Below are positions 1-6,727 of a DNA stretch of 15,105 nt, one piece after another; the stretch's first letter is position 1; the number at the start of each line of letters is the position of its first letter. The position numbers were made by a program, and so were the translations under genes. The notes beneath the pieces were generated by a model. It did no database searches. It was not told where the DNA came from and was given only the letters and a program-made list of their open reading frames with translations. The DNA is from Clostridia bacterium (GTDB taxonomy: Bacteria; Bacillota; Clostridia; Oscillospirales; Butyricicoccaceae). The stretch lies in the NCBI GenBank assembly GCA_017547995.1, contig JAFYNW010000030.1:1-15105 (forward strand). The letters are read 5' to 3'.

Positions 1-183
1 TACAGCTATGCAGCGGCAAAGAAGATGCTTGAGGACAGCGGTCTTTACGTAAGTACCAGCGGTACTGTGCCGAATAAGAATCACGTTGTCCGCGGACAGA
101 GCGTAGCACCGCTTGCTCAGGTTGAATACGGCTCGACAATCATCATCGAGCTTTCCGACAAAACCCAGAACGCCGCAACTTAG
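1..183 (+). CDS. Class B penicillin-binding protein (SpoVD/FtsI type), C-terminal PASTA domain only; 5' end outside window
   Basis: Frame 1 is open from the first base to a TAG stop at 181-183 and gives 60 residues. They read as the second half of a PASTA domain: an AAKKMLEDSGL helix followed by strands ending in YGSTIIIELSD. PASTA domains close SpoVD and PBP2x-type transpeptidases, which cross-link septal or spore-cortex peptidoglycan outside the membrane. The position directly upstream of murE, mraY and ftsW is where clostridial dcw clusters carry spoVD or ftsI. The transpeptidase domain is not in the window, so SpoVD and FtsI cannot be told apart. A PASTA-bearing Ser/Thr kinase is possible from the domain alone but unlikely in this context. 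Confidence 0.8.
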   Translation, partial: YSYAAAKKMLEDSGLYVSTSGTVPNKNHVVRGQSVAPLAQVEYGSTIIIELSDKTQNAAT

Positions 184-206
184 TGTGGGCAACCGCCAGT
201 CACACT
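182..206 (+). other. Possible bulged stem-loop in the PBP-murE gap
   Basis: AGTGTG (182-187) pairs with CACACT (201-206), and inside it GGC (188-190) pairs with GCC (195-197) around an AACC loop, leaving AGT bulged. No U-run follows, so it is not a standard intrinsic terminator. It could be an RNA processing or stability element. It overlaps the PBP stop codon and is weak evidence by itself. Confidence 0.3.
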
Positions 207-257
207 TCCGGCACAATTTTATAAATATCCATACCATATTGAAATGAGGTGTTCTTT

Positions 258-1655
258 ATGAAGCTCGTTGAAATTATGGGAAGTATAAAAATATTGAAGT
301 CGGTGACTGACCTTGATATTGAAATAAAGGATATTAAATATAACTCGCAAAATGTGGAAAAAGGGGATATTTTCGTCGATATAAATCGAAACTATACCTA
401 CATAAATGAAGCTATTAAAAAAGGTGCGCAGTGCATCGTGTGTGATATCATACACGATACTGCTATCCCCTTTATCCTCGTTGAAGACAGTCGTAAAGCC
501 CTTGCGCTCATGTCGAAAAATTACTTCGGCAGGCCTGACGAGCGCCTTGTGATAACGGGCGTTACAGGCACAAACGGCAAGACCTCTGTGTCGACCTTTC
601 TCCGTCATATTCTGGGAGAAAAGGCAGGGCTTATCGGCACAAACGGAAACTTTATCAAAGATAAAATCTATACGGCAAAAAACACCACGCCACAGTCCTA
701 CGAGGGCTACAGACTTCTCAAAGAAATGGCCGACAGCGGATGCACCCATTGTGTCATGGAGGTCTCCTCACATGGCCTTGCCCTCGACAGAGTCTACGGC
801 ATAAGCTTTGACGCGGCGGTTTTCACAAATCTTACGGGCGACCATATAGATTTTCACGGCAGCTTTGAAAATTACAAAAATGCCAAAACAATGCTTGCCC
901 GTGCGTCACATATAAATATAGTAAATGCCGACGATGATAATTTCGACCATATCAAAAATGCCGTAAAATACAGTATCAAGGATAAAAACACTGACTTTTA
1001 TGGCGAAAATATTCGATTTTCACACAATAGCACCTCGTACGATATTGTGGTGAAGGGCGAAAGATATGCTGTGAAAATAAGCTCGGTCGGTATATTTACA
1101 GTATATAATTCTCTCGCCGCAATAGCCTCGGCAGTTATGCTTGGCATAGATATTGATGAGGCGGTGAAACGGCTTGAGAATGCCAAAACACCCCTCGGCA
1201 GATGCGAATACGTGCCGACAGATAACCCTTTTGATATTATGATTGACTTTGCCCATACCCCTGACGGAATGGAAAAGGTCCTTTATATGATGAAAAGCAT
1301 CGCGAAAGGGAAGGTCATAACAGTTTTCGGCTGCGGCGGTGACAGAGATAAGGGCAAACGTCCTCTTATGGGCAGTATTGCCGCAAAATATTCAGACAAA
1401 ATTATAATCACCTCGGATAATCCGCGGAGCGAAAAGCCGCTCGGCATAATCTGCGATATTATGGAGGGGATACGGGAAAGCGATGCTGATGCCTGCGTCA
1501 TTCCCGACAGAAAGGACGCCATATTCTATGCTATGAAAATGGCGGAAAAAGACGATATAGTCCTGCTTTTGGGCAAGGGACACGAGAAATATATCGAAAA
1601 AAACGGCATAAAGACATATTTTGACGAGCGTGACGTGGTCGCGCATTATAAATAA
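258..1655 (+). CDS. murE: UDP-N-acetylmuramoyl-L-alanyl-D-glutamate--2,6-diaminopimelate ligase (MurE)
   Basis: This cytoplasmic ATP-dependent ligase adds the third stem-peptide residue to UDP-MurNAc-L-Ala-D-Glu. The 465-residue product has the Mur-ligase P-loop GVTGTNGKTS (101-110), the central MEVSSHGLALDR segment (167-178), NLTGDHIDFHG (191-201), a lysine near 210 where the family carries a carbamylated Lys, and GKGHEKY (439-445). DNPR at 387-390 is the signature of enzymes choosing meso-diaminopimelate; lysine-adding MurE enzymes differ here. I chose ATG 258 because GAGGTG lies 6-7 bases upstream; an in-frame GTG at 249 overlaps that ribosome binding site. The length is typical, if slightly short. 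The next gene is mraY only 39 bases on, so murF, the normal neighbour, is absent. Codon choice is richer in ATA and AAA than in mraY or ftsZ. Confidence 0.95.
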   Translation: MKLVEIMGSIKILKSVTDLDIEIKDIKYNSQNVEKGDIFVDINRNYTYINEAIKKGAQCIVCDIIHDTAIPFILVEDSRKALALMSKNYFGRPDERLVITGVTGTNGKTSVSTFLRHILGEKAGLIGTNGNFIKDKIYTAKNTTPQSYEGYRLLKEMADSGCTHCVMEVSSHGLALDRVYGISFDAAVFTNLTGDHIDFHGSFENYKNAKTMLARASHINIVNADDDNFDHIKNAVKYSIKDKNTDFYGENIRFSHNSTSYDIVVKGERYAVKISSVGIFTVYNSLAAIASAVMLGIDIDEAVKRLENAKTPLGRCEYVPTDNPFDIMIDFAHTPDGMEKVLYMMKSIAKGKVITVFGCGGDRDKGKRPLMGSIAAKYSDKIIITSDNPRSEKPLGIICDIMEGIRESDADACVIPDRKDAIFYAMKMAEKDDIVLLLGKGHEKYIEKNGIKTYFDERDVVAHYK

Positions 1656-1694
1656 AGGTCAGATATAAATCTAAAAGAGAAGGAATGGAAAAAT

Positions 1695-2678
1695 ATGGGA
1701 AATATGGCAATATCATTCATCATTTCGTTCGTGGTAGCCTATATCATCGGCAAGCCAATCATCAGAAAGCTTCAGCAGATGAAGTTCGGACAGAAAATCC
1801 TTGAGGACGGCCCAACGTGGCACATGTCAAAGCAGTATACACCGACAATGGGCGGCTGGATTTTCATCATCTCCATCTTCGTTGCAATTGCGGCGGCTAT
1901 GGTCATCGCAGGTGACGTAAGCCTTTATTCCGTCGATTTCATCGTGGCGGCTCTCGCTCTCGTTTTCGGCATCATCGGCTCTGTCGACGATATGACAAAA
2001 ATCAAGAAGAAGCAGAATGCAGGTCTCACACCTGTTCAAAAGCTCCTTCTCCAGATTGGCGCGTCTGCAATCTTCGTTACAGTGCTCCGTAACCTCGGCT
2101 ATATCGAGCCTGAAATCTTCCTCCCATTCATCAAGGTAACAATTCCTGTCAGCTGGCCGCTCTTCCTCTGTTTTGCGATTTTCGCTATCGTGGGCATCGT
2201 AAACGCAGTTAACCTCACAGACGGCATCGACGGCCTTGCGACATCCGTAACAATGGTTGTTACACTCTTCTTCATCGCAGTATACACAATCGGCACAAAG
2301 GCAGGTATGGCTGTGCCTGTGAGATTTGCATTCGCACTTCTCGGCGGTCTCCTCGCTTTCTATCTCTATAACAAATTCCCTGCAAGAGTATTTATGGGCG
2401 ATACAGGCTCTCTCTTCCTCGGCGGCGCTGTGGCAGGTATGGCTTTCGCTATCAATGCTCCTTTTGCAGTTGTAACAGTTGGTATCATCTACGTAATGGA
2501 AACAGTTTCCGTTATTCTTCAGGTTGGCTATTTCAAGCTTACACACGGCAAGCGCCTCTTCAAGATGACACCAATCCACCACCACTTTGAAATGTGCGAC
2601 TGGAGCGAAAAGAAAATCGGTTTCGTCTTCAGCCTCATCACACTTATTATGTCTGTACTCACATTCTTTGGAATGTAG
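1695..2678 (+). CDS. mraY: Phospho-N-acetylmuramoyl-pentapeptide-transferase (MraY)
   Basis: This integral membrane enzyme transfers phospho-MurNAc-pentapeptide to undecaprenyl phosphate, making lipid I. The 327-residue product is of family length with about ten hydrophobic helices. It shows the family motifs HMSKQYTPTMGG (43-54), the Asp pair DD at 98-99, NLTDGIDGLA (173-182), FMGDTGSLFLGG (233-244, with Asp236) and PIHHHFE (293-299). The Asp98/Asp99/Asp236 set corresponds to the Mg-binding and catalytic acids. AAGGA sits upstream of ATG 1695; ATG 1704 is an alternative. It follows murE closely and is probably co-transcribed with it. Downstream one would expect murD but finds an inverted-repeat element. 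Codon use (ACA Thr, AAG Lys, ATC Ile) suggests higher expression than murE. Confidence 0.96.
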   Translation: MGNMAISFIISFVVAYIIGKPIIRKLQQMKFGQKILEDGPTWHMSKQYTPTMGGWIFIISIFVAIAAAMVIAGDVSLYSVDFIVAALALVFGIIGSVDDMTKIKKKQNAGLTPVQKLLLQIGASAIFVTVLRNLGYIEPEIFLPFIKVTIPVSWPLFLCFAIFAIVGIVNAVNLTDGIDGLATSVTMVVTLFFIAVYTIGTKAGMAVPVRFAFALLGGLLAFYLYNKFPARVFMGDTGSLFLGGAVAGMAFAINAPFAVVTVGIIYVMETVSVILQVGYFKLTHGKRLFKMTPIHHHFEMCDWSEKKIGFVFSLITLIMSVLTFFGM

Positions 2679-2681
2679 TAG

Positions 2682-2845
2682 TGTGACCATCCAACCAAAC
2701 AACAGCACAACCATCGATGGCTCTTTTTCCGCCAATAACGGCGAAAAATCCTCGTTAATACACAAAGTATTGCCTGCGGCTTTTAGTCGTTCCGGCGAAA
2801 AAATATCTCATCGCTGATTATACCCTGTCCGGTCGGATGGCCACA
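2682..2845. repeat. Roughly 164-bp non-coding element bounded by imperfect 20-bp terminal inverted repeats
   Basis: The left end TGTGACCATCCAACCAAACA (2682-2701) matches the reverse complement of 2826-2845 at 16 of 20 positions, and all four differences are A on the left against G on the right copy. Inside are a palindrome CCATCGATGG (2711-2720), a bulged stem TTTTTcCGCC/GGCGAAAAA (2724-2748) and a repeat of CGGCGAAAAA near 2739 and 2794. No convincing coding frame exists. It starts four bases after the mraY stop and fills most of the mraY-ftsW gap, where murD usually lies. It could be a MITE-like element or a structured leader for ftsW with a long closing stem. No clear target-site duplication was seen. 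Confidence 0.5.
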
Positions 2846-2877
2846 AAGGGTTTAATCATGTTGTAATTGAACCGTAA

Positions 2878-4017
2878 TTGGAGGTTTTTGATATAGAAAA
2901 TCGTGAAAGAAAAATAAAACCGTCAAGAATGGATGAAAGCATGCTCTTCATCGTCGTTATGCTGGTCGGCATCGGTCTCGTTATGCTTTATTCGGCAGGC
3001 TATGCAACGGCCGCCAATAAAACGGCAATGGGCAATGACCCTCATTACTTCGTGAAGAATCAGGGCATGTATGCAATAATCGGCTTTATCGGCCTTTACG
3101 TTGCCTCCAGATTTGACTATCATTTATATGCAAAGTTTAACCCGATAATCGCGATGGGTACGCTTGTGCTCATGTACCTCACACCGTTTATCGGTACGTC
3201 CGTCAAGGGCGCAAGACGCTGGCTTTTCGGCTTCCAGCCATCTGAGTTTGCAAAGTTTGCCATCATCATTTTCTTTGCGACAATGATGTGCAAAATGGGC
3301 AAAAAGCGAATGAAAACCTTCGGCTGGGGCTTCTGTTTCTACCTCGGCTGTCTCGGTGTGCTTCTCGGCTCCCTCGTTCTGCAGAAGCACCTTTCTGCTA
3401 TTATGATTATCAGCGTAACCTGCGGCATTATGATGTATGTCGGCGGCACACAGTTTATTTATCTGCTCGGTCTTGTGGGCCTCGGCGTTGCCGGTGTTGC
3501 CGCATACGTGCTTAAAAATCCATACGCAATGAGCCGTATCAACGTATGGCTCGACCCATTCTCCGATTTCCGCGGAGCAGGCTGGCAGGCGTCACAGTCC
3601 TGGATGGCAATTTCCTCAGGTGGCTTATGGGGCATGGGCTTAGGTCAGGGCAGACAGAAGCATCTGTTTTTGCCTGAACCTGCAAACGACTTTATTTTCT
3701 CGGTTATTTGTGAAGAACTTGGCTTCGTGGGCGCAATGCTTGTGCTCATGGTTTTCGCCTTTTTCATAATCAGAGGCTTTGTAATTGCCATCAAGGCGGC
3801 CGATAAGTTTGGCACCCTCATTGCGACGGGTATCACAACCCATATCGGCCTGCAGATTATAATGAACATCTTCGTTGTAAGCGGTATTATGCCTGTTACA
3901 GGTATTTCCCTGCCGTTTTTCAGCTACGGCGGTACGTCCCTTGTCGTATTGCTGTGCGAGGTAGGTGTTCTGCTCAATATTTCCCGATTCAAAGCTCAGC
4001 TCAAGGAGGATGAATAA
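2878..4017 (+). CDS. ftsW: Lipid II polymerase of the SEDS family (FtsW/SpoVE)
   Basis: SEDS glycosyltransferases polymerise lipid II at the septum with a class B PBP such as the one at the window start. The product has about ten membrane helices and family motifs: QPSEFAKFA after the second extracellular loop, WLDPFSDFRGAGWQ carrying the conserved loop Asp, GLGQGRQKHLFLPEPANDFIFS, and SYGGTSLVVLL near the C-terminus. The usual QPDLGT reads QKHLSA here. The start is unclear. The frame opens with TTG 2878 directly after an in-frame TAA, with no ribosome binding site. A good GGAGG (2880-2884) lies inside the frame and points to ATA 2893 at 8-base spacing. The first ATG is 2929, with no good site. 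Coordinates give the longest frame with a standard start codon. FtsW and SpoVE cannot be separated by sequence alone. The end overlaps murG by one base. Confidence 0.92.
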   Translation: MEVFDIENRERKIKPSRMDESMLFIVVMLVGIGLVMLYSAGYATAANKTAMGNDPHYFVKNQGMYAIIGFIGLYVASRFDYHLYAKFNPIIAMGTLVLMYLTPFIGTSVKGARRWLFGFQPSEFAKFAIIIFFATMMCKMGKKRMKTFGWGFCFYLGCLGVLLGSLVLQKHLSAIMIISVTCGIMMYVGGTQFIYLLGLVGLGVAGVAAYVLKNPYAMSRINVWLDPFSDFRGAGWQASQSWMAISSGGLWGMGLGQGRQKHLFLPEPANDFIFSVICEELGFVGAMLVLMVFAFFIIRGFVIAIKAADKFGTLIATGITTHIGLQIIMNIFVVSGIMPVTGISLPFFSYGGTSLVVLLCEVGVLLNISRFKAQLKEDE

Positions 4018-5150
4018 TGAAAATACTTTTCACAGGCGGTGGCACAGCAGGTCACGTAAATCCTGCACTTGCCACAGCAAAATATATCAGAGAGCTTGAC
4101 GAAACTGTCGAAATCCGCTTTGCAGGCGCAAAGGGCGGCATCGAAGAAAAGCTCGTCAAGAGAGAGGGCTTCCACCTCTATACCTACGAAGTTAAGGGCA
4201 TCCAGAGAAGCCTTTCTCCAAAGGGTATCATCACAAACCTCACACGCATCAAAAACGTCCTCGCATCTGTAAACAAAGCGAAGAAGGACCTTACTGTATG
4301 GCGCCCTGACGTAATCATCGGCACAGGCGGCTATGCAAGCTTCCCTATGGTTTACGCAGGTGCAAAAATGGGCATCAAAACAGCTATGCTCGAAGTAAAC
4401 GCATACCCTGGTGTTGCCGTTAAGTACCTTTCCGGTATGGTTGACAGCGTTATGATAAGCTTCAGAGAAACAGAAAAGCTTATTCCAAAGGCAAAGAAGA
4501 CTGTTTTCACAGGCTCGCCAATCAGAGGTGACATCATCAATGCTGACGGCTCCAATGTAAAAATGGAAATCTTTGGAAATGATAAGCCTCTCCTTCTCTC
4601 CTTCTGGGGCTCTGTGGGCGCACAGTATATGAATGAAAAAATGTGCGATTTCATCAAGCTCGTCGAAGAAGAACAGCTCTTCAACGTCGTTCACGCAACA
4701 GGTGCTGAAGCATATCAGTGGATGCCTCCTATGCTCAGGGAAAAGGGCATCGACGTTGATAAGATGAAGAACGTCCGTCTTATGGAATACATCTACGATA
4801 TGGGCGAAAAAATGGCAGGTGCAGACGTAATCATGTGCCGCGGCGGTGCTTCCAGCCTTGCTGAAGTATGTGCTGCAGGCAAGCCTTCCGTAATCGCTCC
4901 ATCCCCATACGTAACGGACAACCATCAGGAAAAGAATGCCCGTGTTATCGAGAAAAACGGCGCGGCTGTCGTGCTTCTTGAAAAGCAGATCAGCGGCAAG
5001 GATATGTACGATACAGTAAAGGGTATCATACTCGACAAGGCGAAAATGGCAGAAATGGGCAAGAATGCCAAGAAAATGGCTGTTACAGACGGCACAGAAA
5101 AGATTTTCAAGGAAATCATGCGCCTCTACGAAGAATCACAGCGCGGATAA
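4017..5150 (+). CDS. murG: UDP-N-acetylglucosamine--lipid I GlcNAc transferase (MurG)
   Basis: This GT28 glycosyltransferase at the inner membrane face adds GlcNAc to lipid I, giving lipid II for FtsW. The 377-residue product has the glycine loop GGGTAGHVNPALA (7-19), GTGGYASFP (102-110), CRGGASSLAE (274-283) and DNHQEKNA (301-308). Two canonical stretches are altered: the usual HEQN segment is LEVNAYPG (125-132), and GGSQGA is FWGSVGA (196-202). I recall similar variants in clostridial MurG, so this is probably a lineage form, not damage. ATG 4017 overlaps the ftsW TAA by one base and has AAGGAGGA at 4003-4010, which indicates translational coupling. Codon use resembles mraY and ftsZ. Confidence 0.95.
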   Translation: MKILFTGGGTAGHVNPALATAKYIRELDETVEIRFAGAKGGIEEKLVKREGFHLYTYEVKGIQRSLSPKGIITNLTRIKNVLASVNKAKKDLTVWRPDVIIGTGGYASFPMVYAGAKMGIKTAMLEVNAYPGVAVKYLSGMVDSVMISFRETEKLIPKAKKTVFTGSPIRGDIINADGSNVKMEIFGNDKPLLLSFWGSVGAQYMNEKMCDFIKLVEEEQLFNVVHATGAEAYQWMPPMLREKGIDVDKMKNVRLMEYIYDMGEKMAGADVIMCRGGASSLAEVCAAGKPSVIAPSPYVTDNHQEKNARVIEKNGAAVVLLEKQISGKDMYDTVKGIILDKAKMAEMGKNAKKMAVTDGTEKIFKEIMRLYEESQRG

Positions 5151-5155
5151 GAATG

Positions 5156-5373
5156 TGAATTGACTTCGTCGTGAATCGGCTTGCGCCATGAATTGAGCTG
5201 AAGCTCGTGAATTGTTCCTGCGGAACATTACGGTGTGAGGCAAGCTCACATTCAATAGGGATATACCTATCCAATGCGCCGCAGGCACCTCAATGCACGA
5301 AAGTGCAATTCATGCGTGTAAACGCGATTCATGAAACCGTCACGGTTTCGATTCATGCATTTATGCAATTCAT
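5156..5373. repeat. Array of eleven mini-hairpins joined by a TGAATTG/CAATTCA separator
   Basis: The gap between murG and murA is almost wholly a regular array. Forward separators TGAATTG or TGAATCG occur at 5156, 5172, 5189 and 5208. Reverse-orientation separators CAATTCAT or CGATTCAT occur at 5306, 5325, 5349 and 5366, with degenerate forms at 5250, 5271 and 5290. Between them sit short, different hairpins at 5162-5170, 5178-5187, 5195-5206, 5214-5226, 5234-5250, 5255-5270, 5278-5286, 5294-5307 (GAAA loop), 5314-5325, 5333-5349 (7-bp stem) and 5356-5367. Stems change in sequence but stay complementary, as expected when structure is conserved. The left half carries separators on the plus strand and the right half on the minus strand, so the array is itself roughly symmetrical. 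I see no coding frame. It lacks the uniform repeat and 30-bp spacers of CRISPR. Confidence 0.8.
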
Positions 5374-5387
5374 TTTATTCCTCTATA

Positions 5388-5417
5388 TTCACATAATCTC
5401 ATACCACGGCATAGTAT
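5388..5417 (+). promoter_or_regulatory. Weak candidate promoter for murA
   Basis: TTCACA (5388-5393) matches five of six bases of the vegetative -35 box. TAGTAT (5412-5417) is a 4/6 match to a -10 box at 18-base spacing. It lies between the hairpin array and the murA ribosome binding site, where a restart promoter would be useful. The match is weak and not unique in an AT-rich stretch. Confidence 0.22.
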
Positions 5418-5447
5418 ATTCCATAAATACAGTGCCGAGGTGAAATT

Positions 5448-6695
5448 ATGAGCAAACTTATCATAGATGGCTGCCGCAGTCTTTCGGGAAGCGTAAGCGT
5501 GAACGGTGCGAAAAACAGCGTACTGCCCATTCTTGCTGCTACCCTGATAAATGCCGGCGAAAATATTATACATAACTGTCCCGACCTCAAGGATGTGGAT
5601 TCTGCCATAAACATATTACACCATCTGGGTTGTAAAGTCAGGCGCGAAGGCAAGACTGTAATCGTGGACAGCTCTACTATTACAAGATATGATATCCCCG
5701 ATAATCTCATGCGTGAGATGCGGTCGTCGGTGATATTTTTAGGGCCTGTCCTCGCACGGTGCGGCAAAAGCTCGATGAGTTTTCCGGGCGGTTGTGAGCT
5801 TGGGCCGAGACCGATTGATTTACATATCGATGCCGTGAAAAAGCTTGGTGCCGACGTTATGGAAAGCGGCGGAAAGCTTGAATGTACCGCAGGAAAAATG
5901 ACGGGCAAGGATATCATGCTGTCCTTTCCGAGCGTTGGAGCAACAGAGAATATAATTCTGCTTGCAACAGCCTGCCACGGCAGGACGAGAATCAAAAATG
6001 CAGCTCAGGAGCCTGAGATTGACGACCTTATCGCCTTTGTCAACAAGGCAGGGGGAATGGTCGCAAGACGGGGCAGTGAAATCGAGATTATCGGTACGCA
6101 GACCCGTGAGAATACCGAGCATAAAATTATGCCTGACCGCATAGAAACGGCCACTTATATGTGTATGGGTGCGGCTGTCGGCGGTGATATTGAGATAAAG
6201 AACACTTGTCCACACCATGTGGAAACAATTACGGAGGCCCTGACTCAGGCGGGCTGTGAAATCGTCGCAGGGACAGATTTCATCCGTCTTAAACGGGATA
6301 AAATATTAGGCAGCACAAAGCCTGTGCGTACCATGCCCTATCCGGGATTTCCCACAGACGCGCAGGCACCTCTTATGGCGGCTATGCTCAAAGCGCGTGG
6401 CTCGACCATATTTCTGGAAACTATATTTGAAAACAGATACCGCCACGTAAACGAGCTTATGAGAATGGGCGCAGATATCAAGGTGGCGGGCAGAGTGGCT
6501 GTCGTTGAAGGAGTCACAAAATTATTCGGCACAAAGGTCAGGGTGACAGACCTGCGGGGCGGCGCGGCAATGTGTATTGCGGCAATGAGCGCCCTCGGCA
6601 GAAGTGAGATTGAGGACGTATTCCATATCGACAGAGGATATGAGAAGATTGAAAATGTTATCAACGCTCTGGGCGGAAAAGCAATAAGGGAATAA
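5448..6695 (+). CDS. murA: UDP-N-acetylglucosamine 1-carboxyvinyltransferase (MurA)
   Basis: MurA transfers enolpyruvate from phosphoenolpyruvate to UDP-GlcNAc, the first committed step of peptidoglycan synthesis, in the cytoplasm. The 415-residue product has NGAKN with Lys22, and FPGGCELGPRPIDLHI with Cys116 in the mobile loop (the fosfomycin-reactive position; enzymes with Asp here are resistant). It also has FPTDAQAP with the general-base Asp, and LRGGAAM near the C-terminus. ATG 5448 follows GAGGTGA at 5437-5443. Gram-positives often carry two MurA paralogues; the location between murG and ftsQ matches the clostridial dcw copy. The hairpin array in front separates it from murG, so it may be only partly co-transcribed. 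Codon use (frequent ATA, ATT) resembles murE more than its neighbours murG and ftsZ. Confidence 0.95.
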   Translation: MSKLIIDGCRSLSGSVSVNGAKNSVLPILAATLINAGENIIHNCPDLKDVDSAINILHHLGCKVRREGKTVIVDSSTITRYDIPDNLMREMRSSVIFLGPVLARCGKSSMSFPGGCELGPRPIDLHIDAVKKLGADVMESGGKLECTAGKMTGKDIMLSFPSVGATENIILLATACHGRTRIKNAAQEPEIDDLIAFVNKAGGMVARRGSEIEIIGTQTRENTEHKIMPDRIETATYMCMGAAVGGDIEIKNTCPHHVETITEALTQAGCEIVAGTDFIRLKRDKILGSTKPVRTMPYPGFPTDAQAPLMAAMLKARGSTIFLETIFENRYRHVNELMRMGADIKVAGRVAVVEGVTKLFGTKVRVTDLRGGAAMCIAAMSALGRSEIEDVFHIDRGYEKIENVINALGGKAIRE

Positions 6696-6727
6696 TGCGG
6701 TTTTTATAACCGCTCAAGGAGAAAATT

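Noticed and set aside
249..260. GTG 249 as murE start
   Set aside because: It lies in the ribosome binding site of ATG 258, which has better spacing.
1090..1110. TATAAT promoter inside murE
   Set aside because: The nearest -35-like box is only three bases away and the next gene, mraY, is about 590 bases downstream.
1827..2765. 312-codon minus-strand open frame opposite mraY
   Set aside because: Cys/His/Glu-rich composition typical of the antisense of a hydrophobic gene; mraY has all its catalytic motifs.
2679..2877. Remnant of a murD pseudogene
   Set aside because: I looked in the mraY-ftsW gap for Mur-ligase motifs such as the GTNGK P-loop and found none in any frame; the sequence is dominated by inverted repeats.
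2846..2877. Riboswitch or T-box leader before ftsW
   Set aside because: No T-box sequence, known aptamer pattern or terminator is seen; only a short repeated GTAATTG is present.
5156..5373. CRISPR array
   Set aside because: Separators are only about 7-8 bases and change orientation midway; the intervening segments are hairpins of 9-17 bases, not 25-40-base spacers, and no cas genes are present.
5207..5443. 78-codon plus-strand frame within the hairpin array
   Set aside because: It translates repeated separators and hairpins, has no ribosome binding site, and ends close to the murA start.
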